The position numbers were made by a program, and so were the translations under genes. The notes beneath the pieces are model-generated. The model was not told where the DNA came from. It ran no database searches and saw only the letters and a program-made list of their open reading frames with translations. A DNA stretch of 64,000 bases from assembly GCA_011947345.1 (NCBI GenBank), contig JAAVTG010000044.1, forward strand, positions 310,001 to 374,000. Reading direction: 5' to 3'. This document shows positions 45,199 to 55,576 of the stretch, piece by piece. Positions within the stretch are counted from its first letter, which is position 1, and each line of letters starts with the position of its first letter. The stretch comes from Phytophthora quininea. Its lineage: Eukaryota; Oomycota; Peronosporomycetes; Peronosporales; Peronosporaceae.

Positions 45199-47220
45199 TC
45201 ACGCCTTACCTGGAATGGAAGTGGGGTATGTGGCATCTAACCAGGCACGAATCTCGTGGCAGCCTGGGTTCCGCTCTGTCGGGTGATCCAAATCCATTTT
45301 CACATTGATCACTTCGCTGTCACTAAGTGTTTGTTGTAGCGCGTGAAGATACAGAGCCACTTCGAACTGTCCCGCAACAAGAGCGATCGTCACTGCCGAA
45401 GAATTGGCAGCCTCGGGGCACTCGGAAATTAGCCACCGCACCACGCTCAAATGTCCGTGAAATGATGCGGAATTCAACGCCTTGATACTGCAGCCCTCTC
45501 TGCGATTCTTGACCAGCCACTTGACGACGTCCAAGTGGCCATGCGCTGCTGCATTATTCAACGCTGCAGTCGTGCAGCCTTCGGTGCGGTTCTCGTGGAG
45601 CCACTTGACAATATCGAGCCGACCTTGCTCCGCTGCTATGTTCATTGCACGAGTGGAGCATCCAGCGTCGGTATTCGCATGCAGCCACCTCATCATGTCT
45701 AGGTTCCCATTCGCCGCGGCATTATCCATCGCGTGCGAACAGCTCCCTCCACATTTTTCTTTAATGTACTCTACCAGTGCTAATCGCTTTTCTTCTTGAG
45801 GCGACAAGTCCTGCGGGTAACGATTTGGAGCTCCTCGACGACACAAGCCAACCGCACCATCCATCCCTGCAGTCGAGTAGAATTCCGCGCCGACCGAATC
45901 AAACCACTTTACAATTTCTAAGTGCCCGTGCGCAGCAGAACGGTCCATGGCAGCTCCAGAGTAACCTTCTGAGCGGTTCTTGTGTAGCCACTCTACGATT
46001 TCTAAATGACCTTCAACAGCAGCGCTATCCATCGCCGTCGACGTGCAATACAAGCCTGGGTTATGGTGGTTCTCTCCATACTTCCTTTTATTTCGGAAGG
46101 AAAGATCAATTCGATGTAAGAACTGAAGTACTTCCAGGTGACCATTTCCGGCGGCAACATCCATCGCTGAGAGGGGATAAAGACGCGTCTTGCCGCTGTA
46201 CGTTGAGTTCTGCACTTGGTTTCGATCGTAGTATTTGAATAGCCACTGTACCATCCCCAGGTCCCCACCGTTTGCTGCTGCGAAGATCGCTTCCGGTGGA
46301 CTATGGACCAGTTCTAGCTCCTTCATGCGACGAAGAAGCCACTCCACCATGTGAATATGACCATATTCACAAGCGGTTTGAACCGTGCACTCGAAAGCAT
46401 ACTGGAGATCGTAATTGTGCCGAGACACTCGCTCAAGGAAGAGCCACTGGACATGCTCAAGATCACCACGTAACGCCAAATCATACAGCGTACTATCCGA
46501 AATGTCTTCAGCCTGAATCAGCCGTTCAGCCACCAACTCTCGAAACATCTTCACCAACACTTGATCATCAACGCTGTCGCGCTTCGAAGAAACCAAATCC
46601 TGTGAACGGAAACCTCTTGAAATCGCCCACTTGAGTTGCTCCAGTTGCCCCTGTTTGAAGGCACAACTCGCCACCAGACCATTCGACGCTCGCGAGTTGA
46701 TAGTACTGACTCGCTCATCTAACCACTTCACAATATCCCAGTGGCCTCGATCAGCAGCAATGTCCAATGCAGTCCTGCCGTTATGAGCTTCTTCATCTAG
46801 AATCAAGTCGCTCCACTGAATTCCGTTCTCAAGTAACTCCAACACCCACAAGTGCCCACCTTTTGCTGCTTCGTAAACGACATCGCTGGCAACAGGGGAA
46901 CCTTTAAAATGGTGCAGTAGCCAATGAACCATCAAAACTTCTCCTCTGCGAACTGCTAATGTTAACGCCCGCGAAAACTCCCACCGATAGTAATAGCGTT
47001 CAGTGTGCAGTAGTTTACCAAAGCTCCACAAGCTGCCGGTGGCATCTCGAAGACTTCTCGTCCACACAAAGTCGAGTAGACTGGTTGATCCGCTCGGACT
47101 CCATTGGCACGCCGTGGCAATCGTGATGTCTTGCACCAGGAAGTCGGAAATTATGTCCGAGAACCCGTCGGAACCTCGCGAACACTTGTGCTGCAGGACG
47201 AACGCCACCACCGCTAACAT
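45199..47220 (-). CDS. Intact ankyrin-repeat protein, 673 aa
   Basis: One uninterrupted frame from ATG 47220 to TGA 45199. Residues 1-190 form the cluster N-terminal domain (LAVVAFVLQHK, SLLDFVWTRSLRDA, FGKLLHTERYYYRWEFSRAL). Central repeats follow (AADRGHWDIVKWLDER, MDVAAGNGHLEVLQFLHRI), then C-terminal repeats with the family signature (CTTAALNNAAAHGHLDVVKW). It ends in WLDATYPTSIPGKA. The frame continues 93 nt upstream to 47313 without an ATG, so the start at 47220 is preferred; it matches the position in the paralogues. No signal peptide or membrane segment, so an intracellular adaptor is likely. It is the reference for judging the broken copies. Confidence 0.9.
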   Translation of the reverse strand: MLAVVAFVLQHKCSRGSDGFSDIISDFLVQDITIATACQWSPSGSTSLLDFVWTRSLRDATGSLWSFGKLLHTERYYYRWEFSRALTLAVRRGEVLMVHWLLHHFKGSPVASDVVYEAAKGGHLWVLELLENGIQWSDLILDEEAHNGRTALDIAADRGHWDIVKWLDERVSTINSRASNGLVASCAFKQGQLEQLKWAISRGFRSQDLVSSKRDSVDDQVLVKMFRELVAERLIQAEDISDSTLYDLALRGDLEHVQWLFLERVSRHNYDLQYAFECTVQTACEYGHIHMVEWLLRRMKELELVHSPPEAIFAAANGGDLGMVQWLFKYYDRNQVQNSTYSGKTRLYPLSAMDVAAGNGHLEVLQFLHRIDLSFRNKRKYGENHHNPGLYCTSTAMDSAAVEGHLEIVEWLHKNRSEGYSGAAMDRSAAHGHLEIVKWFDSVGAEFYSTAGMDGAVGLCRRGAPNRYPQDLSPQEEKRLALVEYIKEKCGGSCSHAMDNAAANGNLDMMRWLHANTDAGCSTRAMNIAAEQGRLDIVKWLHENRTEGCTTAALNNAAAHGHLDVVKWLVKNRREGCSIKALNSASFHGHLSVVRWLISECPEAANSSAVTIALVAGQFEVALYLHALQQTLSDSEVINVKMDLDHPTERNPGCHEIRAWLDATYPTSIPGKA

Positions 47221-47817
47221 GTTGCTGCTTGTAGGGGAATGGCAAGTTTTCACAATCACGTTTCTGACACATTTCCTCCATAAATACGTTCCTGCGACGT
47301 GTGACGAAATCAAAACCGTGGTTTTTGTAAGTAACTGGCACTACAGAAATCATACCCCGAGATAGACGATGGCAAAACCAACGCAGTCAAAAGGTTGGTG
47401 AAACTTTAAAAATAAGGATTGGTATCCGTTAGAAACTACCTGTTCATCCATCACACCACCGTTCTTGTCATGCTTGCAAGGCCGCCACGGCGGTAGGCTC
47501 TTCTCCTGAGAATCTGAAGTTTATTTCAGAGTAAAGTTCAAAAGTTCAGTTCACCAATCTCAGAAATTGTCCACATCTTCCAGCTCGATTGTTGTGGCTC
47601 GTTGGGATTTGAGCAGCACTGGATTCGTACAGACTCGTCAAGCGCTTCATCGATCGGGCCGAGGAGGTGAGCCTCGATAGGGAGGATATTCGAGAAGTTG
47701 TGCGCCATCAAAACCAACCGGTCCGACTACAAGCCCTCCAACGACTCGTATTTGGATACGAATTCTTGGCCTAGCTAGACATTTAGTCCCCTTAAGCAGT
47801 TAATCAAAGCCAATTAT
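47221..47817. other. Intergenic with a short coding-like stretch
   Basis: Mostly spacer between two ankyrin genes. The plus strand at about 47620-47774 is open and protein-like (YRLVKRFIDRAEEVSLDRED, ending VFGYEFLA then TAG), but has no start codon and no family I recognise; it may be the last exon fragment of a lost gene. Confidence 0.35.
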
Positions 47818-49396
47818 CTACGTCATCTTCATTGGGGAGTGGGCAGTTCTTTTTAGCCCGGCGTCGATCTCCAGGGAGCCGCTTTTCTCCGGCATGGACC
47901 GATACTCCAGATCATACTGGTCAAGGATCCACACCAACCAAAAGTCGCAGTCATCGGGACGCTGAGAGTGCAAATAAATCGCCAAGCCGAAATGTCCGTG
48001 GTATGCACCACAACCAAGTGCTTGCATGATGCCAACCCTCGGACAATTCGAGAGAAGCCACTTGATCACGTGCGTTTGGCCATGAGCCGCGGCTTGCTGC
48101 ATCGTCATCGTAGTGCATTTCGCCATTCGCTTTGCATACAACCATTTCACGACGTCCAGGTGATCGTTGGCAGCTGCCTTGTCAATCGCCTTCGATGAAC
48201 ATCCCTCCGACTGATTTTCGTGCAACCACTTGACGATATCCAACCGTCCAAGCCCCGCAGCTGCGTCCATTGCGTCGGTCGTGCAAGCTGCATTGGTGCA
48301 CTTGTGCATTTATTGTAAGATTTCCAGGTTGCCATCAGCTGCTACTGCGTTCATGTCAACGCCTTTGGTGCGTCTCGGCTCACTCTGGCGCAGCCATTCA
48401 GGAGTTCTAATTGTTTCCTGTTGGAACTGGCATCAAGCGGATTACACGTTCGACAAGCTCTCATCTTCAAGAGCTGAGCCTCGTAGTCAGTACGGTCCGG
48501 TTTATAATAAAGAATCCTCTTAGGGAACTTGCCACGAGGCGTACTTCTATCCGATCGATTCCAAATGAGCCACATGACCATTTCCGTGTCACGGTTTGCC
48601 GCAGCAACGTCCATCGCTGGTGTAGTGCATCCTTCGGGATCTGCAACTCGTGCTGCTTGTTCGAGGGCACGAGAAGCGATGGTTTTGGTCTCAGCATGGT
48701 CCACACGTAGCAAATATCGTACAATCTCCTTGCGGGATTGCCACTCAGCTTCAGAGCACAGTAAGTATTCCAAGTCTTGTACCAGGAAATTGTTCCCAAT
48801 CAGCCACTTGGTCTGTTCCAAACCAAGATGTTGGAAGGGGAATTTGAAACGTCCACCTCTCGACTGCCTCATTTTGCTGATACAAGAACTCCGTTTCGAA
48901 ATCCATCGCACAACTTCCCAGTGTCCTTCTGTGATGGCTGTCTGCACATTTGAGTCGCTCCACTCGATATCTCCACGAGATTCTTCTCGATCAACTGTAA
49001 CAGCCATAAATGACCTACTTTCGCTGCTTCATTCACCACATCCGTCGTGATATTATAGCCCTTGAAATGGTCTAACAACCACTGCACCAGGTCCAAATTA
49101 CCTCGACGGATTGCAATTTTCATCGCACGAGAAAACTCCCAGCGGTACAAATGAGTTTCCGTATGGAGCAATTTTGCAAATGCCCAGCGACTGGTTTCCA
49201 AGTCTCGAGAGCTTCGTAGCCACACCAAGTCCAATAGAGCAGTGGAGTCCACGAGGGTTAATCCACAGGCTCGAGAGAGGGTCATGTCTTCGATAAGAAT
49301 GTCGGAGATGACGAAGGCCACGTCTTCTGGGGCATCGTGGGTCCGGAGCTTGTTACGTAGGACGGAGAGGACGACGGAGAGCTGCAAGAGCTCCAT
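47818..49396 (-). pseudogene. Ankyrin-family gene with nonsense codon and frameshift
   Basis: The N-terminal domain starts MELLQLSVVLSVLRNKLRTH at 49396 (an in-frame ATG also exists at 49438) and shows LLDLVWLRSSRDL and AKLLHTETHLYRWEFSRAM. The frame slips near 48985, then continues (HWEVVRWISKRSS, WQSRKEIVRYLLRV, CTTPAMDVAAANRDTEM). After another break near 48370, an in-frame TAA at 48310-48312 precedes the last repeats (CTTDAMDAAAGLGRLDIVKW, KCTTMTMQQAAAHGQTHVIK). The C-terminus lacks the W-x-x-x-Y-P ending. The nonsense codon cannot be explained by a missing base, so this copy is likely dead. Confidence 0.6.
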
Positions 49397-49500
49397 TTGG
49401 GAAAGTTCAATTATGTCAACCTTCGTGACACATTCCATTTTGACATGCGTGTTATGCGAAGGTTGCTCCAGGTTGAGTTCTCTAAACGTTGAAAGTTATT

Positions 49501-50190
49501 GTGGCTACGAGGACTTTTACTACAGCCCAAGCGACGAATGCTGTTTCCTGATCAGGATACTCAAACATACGAAGATCAGCTCTTAGAGATGAGAGCACGT
49601 CAGCCACTTGATGCCAGTTCATCTAGCAAACATGTCGAGTTTCTCAAGTGGCTACAACAGAATCAGCCAAATTGTTTCACGGGAATTAATATGGACATTG
49701 CCACTGCCAACGGAAATCTGGCAGCAATGCTGTGGATGCAAACTCACGCGAACGTTAGATGCACACGCGAAGCAATGGATGCAGCTGCGGAGCAAGGACG
49801 CCTTAATATCGTCAAATGGTTGCACGAAAATCGGTCGGAGGGCTGCTCGCAATGGGCGATGAACAAAGCGGCTGCCAATGGTCATTTGGACATGGTACAG
49901 TGGTTGCATTTGAACAAAGTGTCGACATGCAAAACGCCGACAATGGAGAAGGCTGCTGTAAATGCTAGTCCCAAATTGCCCGAAGGTTGGCATCGTACAG
50001 GGCGTCGGTCAAGCCGCTCACGATGAACATTTCAATGTGGTGCTCTATTTGCACTCACAGCGCTCTGATGACTCTGATCTGGAGCAAGTGTGGGGACATG
50101 AAGTTTTTATCCTTTCTCGCCCACTGGTCATGATGAATCGACGCCGAACTACCCACCACGTCCTATACCGGTAATTGTGCGTCAACGCTA
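49501..50190 (+). pseudogene. Ankyrin C-terminal half, arm A
   Basis: Only the C-terminal repeats are present (DASSSSKHVEFLKWLQQNQP, MDAAAEQGRLNIVKWLHENR, WAMNKAAANGHLDMVQWLHL), followed by a tail in another frame (KVGIVQGVGQAAHDEHFNVV). The closest relative is the 47.8-49.4 kb gene, which lies head-to-head with it, so it looks like an inverted partial duplicate of its neighbour. A base is missing near 50107 relative to arm B. Confidence 0.65.
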
Positions 50191-50206
50191 AGCCCTTGGT
50201 TTGCGT

Positions 50207-50449
50207 TTATAGTAATTTGCAAAGTTGTGAACTCACAATGCTGTGCCCGTCTTGTCCGTCCTGCCAACATTCTTCGGCTTCGCAGTACCCCGTACGGTGA
50301 CGCAATGGGATGTATTTGAGCTTTTGGGCTATGCATAGACTGCCTGGGATCGGTGTCAAGTAAAAGTTATGGACAAGTGTTGATGGCTGAAAAAGAACAC
50401 AAACGCTAAAATAGCTGCAGTTTGGAAATGTCACTGTAGTGAGATTCAC
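50207..50449 (-). other. 80-codon frame conserved in both arms
   Basis: The frame is open and nearly identical in arm B (63038-63280), differing by Y/C at one site. It reads MNLTTVTFPNC to SQLCKLL and has no recognisable domain. Two recent copies cannot show selection, so coding status is open; it may be the 3' UTR of the effector. Confidence 0.3.
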
Positions 50450-50887
50450 ACCATCAGGTCGTAGATTTGGCGCGAGGCGAAGGGTCCAGATGTGGCGAGT
50501 TGTACGTTAACGATTCCAAGTTCAGTGCCAAATGTTTTATTGTCATAAGAGTGCAAAATGCGATGGCTTTACTGCGTCTCCTACTTCACTGGTGCTTCTT
50601 GTAGAACCAGTCGCGGTACTTCTCCCAGAACTTGTACCTGGGGTTGTTACGGTTCACACCATTGAGCGAGAAGCCCCACGATACGTAGAGGGTGTCGGGC
50701 TTCGCGTCGATGCTCTCGTAGTACCTGAAATATTTCGTCTTGGACACTCCATGGTCGATCTCCACCAACATTTTCTCCACCTGGGCTGTGGTGAGGCCTC
50801 CCCTCTCTTCCAGATCAAGTAAATCTTCGTCGTCGTCGTCGTCGTCGAGGGTCTTGGCGCTTCGGAGGAATCTCTTTTCAACCCCGC

Positions 50888-51872
50888 TGTAATGAACTCT
50901 TGAGGTCCTCCCGTTCCTGGAGTAGCCGCTAGCTCGTGTGCTGACCCTGCGTTGGATCCGATGGGCCGTCCGTCACTAACTTCAACACCGTTAACAACTA
51001 CTGGCCGACAGAGAACCAACTGGGCTCCCTGCGCCGGTGCGTGCCCTGGCCGACACTGCCACCTATTTATTATCCTTTCTCGACAACAACTTTCCTGCCT
51101 GCTCTCAACCTTGCAGCCCCTGGCACCTCGCGAAGCGAATTCCTGCACGCCTGTCCTTACCACTTGGAACACACTGGCCCCTTACATCGCAGTACGGAGA
51201 CTCGAAGACACACTGGTCTCCTCCCGTTCGTTCGGTCCACGCTAGCACCGTCCTGCACAGCCACCGCTGGCATCAACAACACCAACCGTCCTTCCTGCCT
51301 GCACGTCACCTTGCAGTCCTTGACAGTGTCAATTGCCGCAACGCCGGTCACGGGTCGGTCGACTGTTCCCGCTTCAGCGTCCACCGTCGAGACTACCACC
51401 GTCGTTCACTGTTGGCTTCCAACTGCTGCTTCCGTCTGACGTCCACCGTTGTCACCACCGTCGACGTCCACCGAGTCCTTACATCCGATGTCCACCGTCA
51501 ACTGCCTGCTTGCTGTCGTCGGTTGCCGCACTTCTGTCGTCACCTTCTGCTGCTTGCCCTTGTCACTGCCGATTCGAGACTACTTGCTCACGTTGCTGCG
51601 CATTCGACACTTGTTCTCGTCGCTGCCGATTGGAGACTTGTTCTCGTCGCCGCCAATTTGAGACTTGTCCTCGTCGCTGCCGATTCGAGACTTGTCCTCG
51701 TCGCTGCCGATTCGAGACTTGTCCTCGTCGCTGCCGATTCGAGACTGCCAGATCTCGTCGCTCAAACCCAACGTGACCTTTACCATCGGTCGCCCCCCAA
51801 GTCGCAACCGCCCAACAATTATTGATTGTCGTTCAGACGCATCTTGGTGTCGCTGCCACCAGGTCTATTACA
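50888..51872 (+). mobile_element. Solo LTR, 985 bp, inserted in an RXLR gene
   Basis: Begins TGTAATGAACTC and ends GGTCTATTACA (TG...CA with a 6-bp inverted end). CCGC flanks it on both sides, and removing the LTR plus one CCGC gives exactly the sequence of the uninterrupted copy at about 62600. No internal retroelement genes are present, so it is a solo LTR left after recombination. A related LTR is at 33299-34181. Long open frames inside come from its tandem repeat. Confidence 0.9.
51580..51750 (+). repeat. 27-bp tandem repeat within the LTR
   Basis: About six units of GACTTGTCCTCGTCGCTGCC followed by GATTCGA; the last three are identical and the first ones diverged. The 33-kb LTR has about three degenerate units. 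Confidence 0.85.
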
Positions 51873-52105
51873 CCGCCTTCGCTGGTGGGATGAGTCTGAT
51901 CCACAACTGTCGAGTGCTCGACCTTGGTATCCGCCGCCGTGATGGTTCCACAGGTTGCAAGAGCAACAACTGCCAGCAGTAGATATTGCAGACGCATTCT
52001 TCTTCTTGATCAATTGGTGGTGGGAGACTTGAGTGGGCGAAGGAAGATGTGAGAATAAACAATGGTCGACTCGATGCAAGCCACGGCCCACCGACGAAGC
52101 TGTAG

Positions 52106-52613
52106 GTGAAGGTAATTATCCGTGGATCGGTTCCACGTGTGTTCACGAGACTGCAACACATGTACGTCGCTTAGAATCTTACATTGGCGATCTCAATACG
52201 TTTATTGCACTATCATCATGAAGCTGAGGTAAAAAGTGAAATCTCGTTGGTTGGAGCCAAAGTGTGGAGTATCCCAGACGACGAAGCCGATGACGACGAC
52301 GACGCTGTCGCCGCCTGCCCGCCACCAGCATCAGCCCCGCGTCAACACGGATCTACGTAATCAGCGCCGCGTCATCGCCAACAGGTGGCGGACGGTAGAG
52401 AATGCAAACAGATCGATTCAACCGATTACAACCGGTTCAAAACCGATTTTAATTCGGTTTAACTCGCCAAATCGAATCAAACGGTTTCGATCCGAGTAAA
52501 ACCGGTGTATAACCGGTTTGTGTTTGCTATTATCGATATCCACAGCACCAGAGACCTGTTCAAAGGTGATCAGCGCAGCGGAGCTACGACGTTAGCTGCT
52601 AGCTTCGTGGGCC
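52106..52613. other. Spacer with left AACCGGTT-type inverted repeat (52427-52497)
   Basis: At 52427-52497, TTACAACCGGTT, TTCGGTTTAA and AAATCGAATCAA appear in order. The same blocks occur inverted at 56395-56473. No gene. Confidence 0.6.
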
Positions 52614-53463
52614 TTGAAGGCGCACGAGATGGAGCGACTGAGAGCGGTCGTGCGCACGCATCCGGAGCTGATCCAGACCTCACGGTCGACCTGGGTTGAA
52701 CTCCGCAAACACTGCAGTTACTTCGACCGGTACAACGCCATCAGTGAACATGCCGACACCTCCACAGCAGCAAGTGCAGCAGTGGCTGCAGCGCATCCAA
52801 GTGCAATTCCAAGCCCAGCAGCGCCAGTTGCTGCACACGCAAAACCAAGAGACGCAGCAATTGCGCCAGCAACACTTGAACCAGCAGCAACAACTGACGC
52901 AGCAGCAACAGCAGCAAAACATCGCCCCCGATCTACGCCGACAGCAGCTGCAGACGTTGCAACAGCAACATGCGCTTGCGCGCACGCGACTACAGCACCT
53001 CCACAAGAGCAAGCAGCAGCTGCAGCGCAAGCAACAACAATATCTCATGCAGAAGCAGCACCAGTTTCAGCAGCAGCAGCAGCAACAACAGCAAGGCCAA
53101 GTTGCTGCTACCTCGACGGCGACCACGGCAGCTACCACGAACGGCATGACCAGGCTACTGCACCTGCTGCGGCAGCAGCTCAACGCGGAGTGAAGCCAGA
53201 GCAACTCACACACCCAACAAGCCGCTATGCGCGAAATGCAGCGTGCCCAAAACGCGTCGCAGCTACAAGCGCGACCATTAAGTCAACGTCCAACGCTGCA
53301 AGTCGGGCGCAATTCGGCACCAAAACCATTGGCAATCGTAAGCGCCAGGATTTTCATCGCATCCTTCATATTGCCTGGCTGGCAGAACTCTTACCAAAGC
53401 CCAAGAGAATCAGATCGGACTACAGGTCACAAAGAAACCTCTATTGACCCTTACGTACCCTAG
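52614..53463 (+). CDS. Glutamine-rich protein, frame uncertain
   Basis: The N-terminal part (HEMERLRAVVRTHPELIQTS from about 52626) is followed in another frame by a long Gln-rich helical region (QQVQQWLQRIQVQFQAQQRQ, TRLQHLHKSKQQLQRKQQQY) and a Met/Gln segment (AAMREMQRAQNASQLQARPL). A GT-AG intron may lie at about 53340-53385. Gln-rich coiled regions of this kind occur in transcriptional co-regulators, but no defined domain is visible. The alternative Ala/Thr-rich frame (52614-53447) is longer, but its repeats are the plus-one reading of CAG/CAA runs, so I prefer the Gln frame. One or two bases are probably missing near 52690 and 53190. Its end overlaps the 3' end of the minus-strand pol epsilon segment. 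Confidence 0.45.
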
Positions 53464-54805
53464 CAAATGTTGGCCTGCTTGACGCTCCAGGCGCTGGACA
53501 GTCTCAAGGAGACATTCAAAGTTGTGCTGTTGCGCGATTCGGTTGAGCAGGCGCAGAGTCTCTGGCAGTGACTCTTGCACACCTGGCATCAACGCGTACG
53601 TTCCGGAGCACGGGCAGTACTCGCGCATCTTGTGCTCGGCAGGTAAATGGCACTTTTAGCAGTACAAGTCTTGAAGTTGGTAGGCCACAGACTGCGCCTG
53701 AACCATCTCCACGAGCCGCATCTCGAATGCAGTTTTATCATAAAGAGCGAAGCACCGTGGACAGTGCCATGAAGAGGCTGCTTCAGTCTCTTCCGTCTTT
53801 TCCTGTTCTTCTTCGTCCTCATTACCATTTGCACTGCCTTTGAAAAGCTGTGGGTCTCGACATAGATCCACTGACTGGCACAAGTTACAGCAGAGACAGA
53901 TGACGTCCTGCACTGTGAACGACAGCGACGGGTTCTTGAGTTGCGAGCCATCGGCAAACTCACTCATACGGAACAGCTTCAGCAGAGTGCGCCGCATTTT
54001 CCCTGCTTGGGTCTCTACGCTTGGCTCAAGGTTAAACACAGAACAGCCAAACTTTACTAGTTCGAGCGCGGGAGATTCCATGGGCAGATGCGAACCGGCA
54101 AAGACAGGGAAACTGTCTCGGTCCATGTTGTACGTCAAGATTTCCGGCACCAAACGCAGCAGTTTCTCCGAGAAGTAGGACGAGATGAGCTTCTGCGAGT
54201 ACAAAGCGAGTGGACTGTGCTGCTTTTCGTCCTCCTCCACTGGTTGGTCGTCTGCGTCTTCTGCAACGTTAGGCTTGGCATCGGTACCTTTGGTTAACTG
54301 TCGACGCTGAAACTCTGCGCGTCCGCGAATGAACTGTCCTACAAGGATTAAGAAGTATTCGTTCACTCCACGTGGTAAGTAGTTGGCGATATTCCAGTGC
54401 GAGACAATTTCCAGCGGCTTATCGCCGCCTTCGTGGTCGCTGTCGCCTCGGTCTTCTTCGGCTGTCATGTTTTTTAAGAATATAACCATAGTTCTCTGCG
54501 TCCATGAAGAAGAGGTTCGAAAAGCACTTTTTCGGTGTAAAGTTCAAGACTTGGAAGAGCTCGTTCGAAAGGACAGTCTGCAAGATAAACTGTAGATACG
54601 TCTGCGCATCTCGCACGGTTTTCTTCTTGGTGCAGACGATGATCTTGCTGAAGTCCGCATACACAATGTGGGAGCCAAGTCGTCGAAACTCTGCAAGTAA
54701 TTGCAAGAAGATCTTCTCCATCAAACGCTTCACCATCGCATGTAGTACAGGGTCGAAGCTTAGTGAGTTAGGAGTACGCAGATTGGTGTCGTGGTCATCG
54801 GTGCG
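53410..54805 (-). pseudogene. DNA polymerase epsilon catalytic subunit, C-terminal part of a chimera
   Basis: Matches the C-terminal half of eukaryotic Pol2/POLE: SLSFDPVLHAMVKRLMEKIF, LLAEFRRLGSHIVYADFSKI, a middle segment with NYGYIL, ALELVKFGCSVFNL, and the two Cys modules of the polymerase C-terminus (ICLCCNLCQSVDLC, WHCPRCFALYD; then KCHLPAEHK and YCPCSGTYAL). The catalytic N-terminal half is absent. A TAA replaces a Leu codon at 53656-53658 between the paired cysteines, and one T is missing in the T6 run 54480-54485. Upstream it is joined in frame to a sugar transporter. Confidence 0.85.
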
Positions 54806-55576
54806 CTTTACCTCCGCTTCGACGTTGCTGAACTCAGCAGACACGTCCATCGTCCCGCGAGTCTTTGCGAGTGAATTCCAAGTATCCTCCTTCCGTCCTT
54901 TGCTCATGAGGTAGCGCGGGGTCTCCGGCAGCGCAAGAAAGCCGAGGAATTACACGAGAGCGGGGACAGCAGCGAAGCCGAGCATGTATCGCCACCCGGC
55001 GTCCAAGTTGGCGAGGAACGCATCAAGCACACAGGCGAAAAACTGGCCGCCGGTGACGCACGGGTTGCTCAGAGACAGGAGTTGGCCGCGGATACTTGGC
55101 GGCGAGACCTCAGCAATATAGAGCGGGACGGTCATGGAGGCGAAGCCGATGGCGATTCCGACGACAAGTCGACCGACGAGCAGCTTCGTGAAGGAGCCGG
55201 CCAGGGCCATGAGGGCCGAGCCAAACACGAATATCCCCGAGGACAAGAGAATCACGCGACGGCGGCCGAACATGTCGTTGTCGCAGCTACTGAGCGCTGC
55301 ACCGACGATTGCGCCGCCGACAGCAGCAGACACGACGCTCTCGCTCTGGAGGTCGCTGAGATCGAACACGTCGGGGCTCTTGAGCAGCACCAGAGCTCCG
55401 GAGATGACGCCTGTGTCGTAGCCGAAGAGGAAGCTGCCGATCGTGGAGCACAGAGTGAGCAGGTACATATAGAGAGGATTGCCGTCCTTGGGGACGAGGG
55501 AATCCGACCTCGGCAGCAGAGGGGTGCCCTCTTTGGCATGATCACGAGGGGCTTGGATAGTGGTCACTCGCGGCAT
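54806..55576 (-). pseudogene. Sugar/inositol transporter (MFS), N-terminal part of a chimera
   Basis: Starts MPRVTTIQAPRDHAKEG at 55576. Sugar-porter signatures follow: IGSFLFGYDTGVISGALVLL (TM1), FGRRRVILLSSG (loop 2-3), VPLYIAEVSPPSIRGQLLSL (TM4-5), GGQFFACVLDAFLAN, WRYMLGFAAVPAL and PETPRYLMSKGR (loop 6-7). The second half of the transporter (TM7-12) is missing. A TAA at 54950-54952 interrupts the frame where relatives have Gln (PALVQF). Apart from that the reading frame passes without a break into pol epsilon sequence between about 54811 and 54775. Confidence 0.85.

Larger units (their letters stand above)
50586..51996 (-). pseudogene. RXLR effector split by an LTR (arm A)
   Basis: The signal peptide half lies at 51873-51996 (start 51996, MRLQYLLLAVVALATCGTIT). 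The RFLR, acidic LEER and effector domain lie at 50586-50887 (ends YRDWFYKKHQ, TGA). Between them is an intact 985-bp LTR with CCGC target duplication. In this arm the A4 and G4 runs (plus T4 50875-50878 and C4 50800-50803) keep RFLR, LEER and the C-terminal domain in one frame. The gene would have been complete before the insertion. Confidence 0.85.
49501..52105 (+). repeat. Inverted duplication, arm A
   Basis: The sequence from 49501 reappears in reverse complement at 62375-63987 (the sum of paired coordinates is 113488 at the outer end, 113487 near 50586). It carries an ankyrin C-terminus, an 80-codon frame and an RXLR gene. Arm A is longer because of a 985-bp LTR at 50888-51872. Similarity fades near 52105. 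Confidence 0.9.

Noticed and set aside
51037..51825. A 262-codon open frame rich in LVLVAADSRL
   Set aside because: It lies entirely inside the solo LTR and is produced by its 27-bp tandem repeat, which is open in several frames.
52614..53447. Ala/Thr-rich 277-codon protein
   Set aside because: Its repeats are the plus-one reading of CAG/CAA glutamine codons; the Gln-rich frame looks more like real protein.
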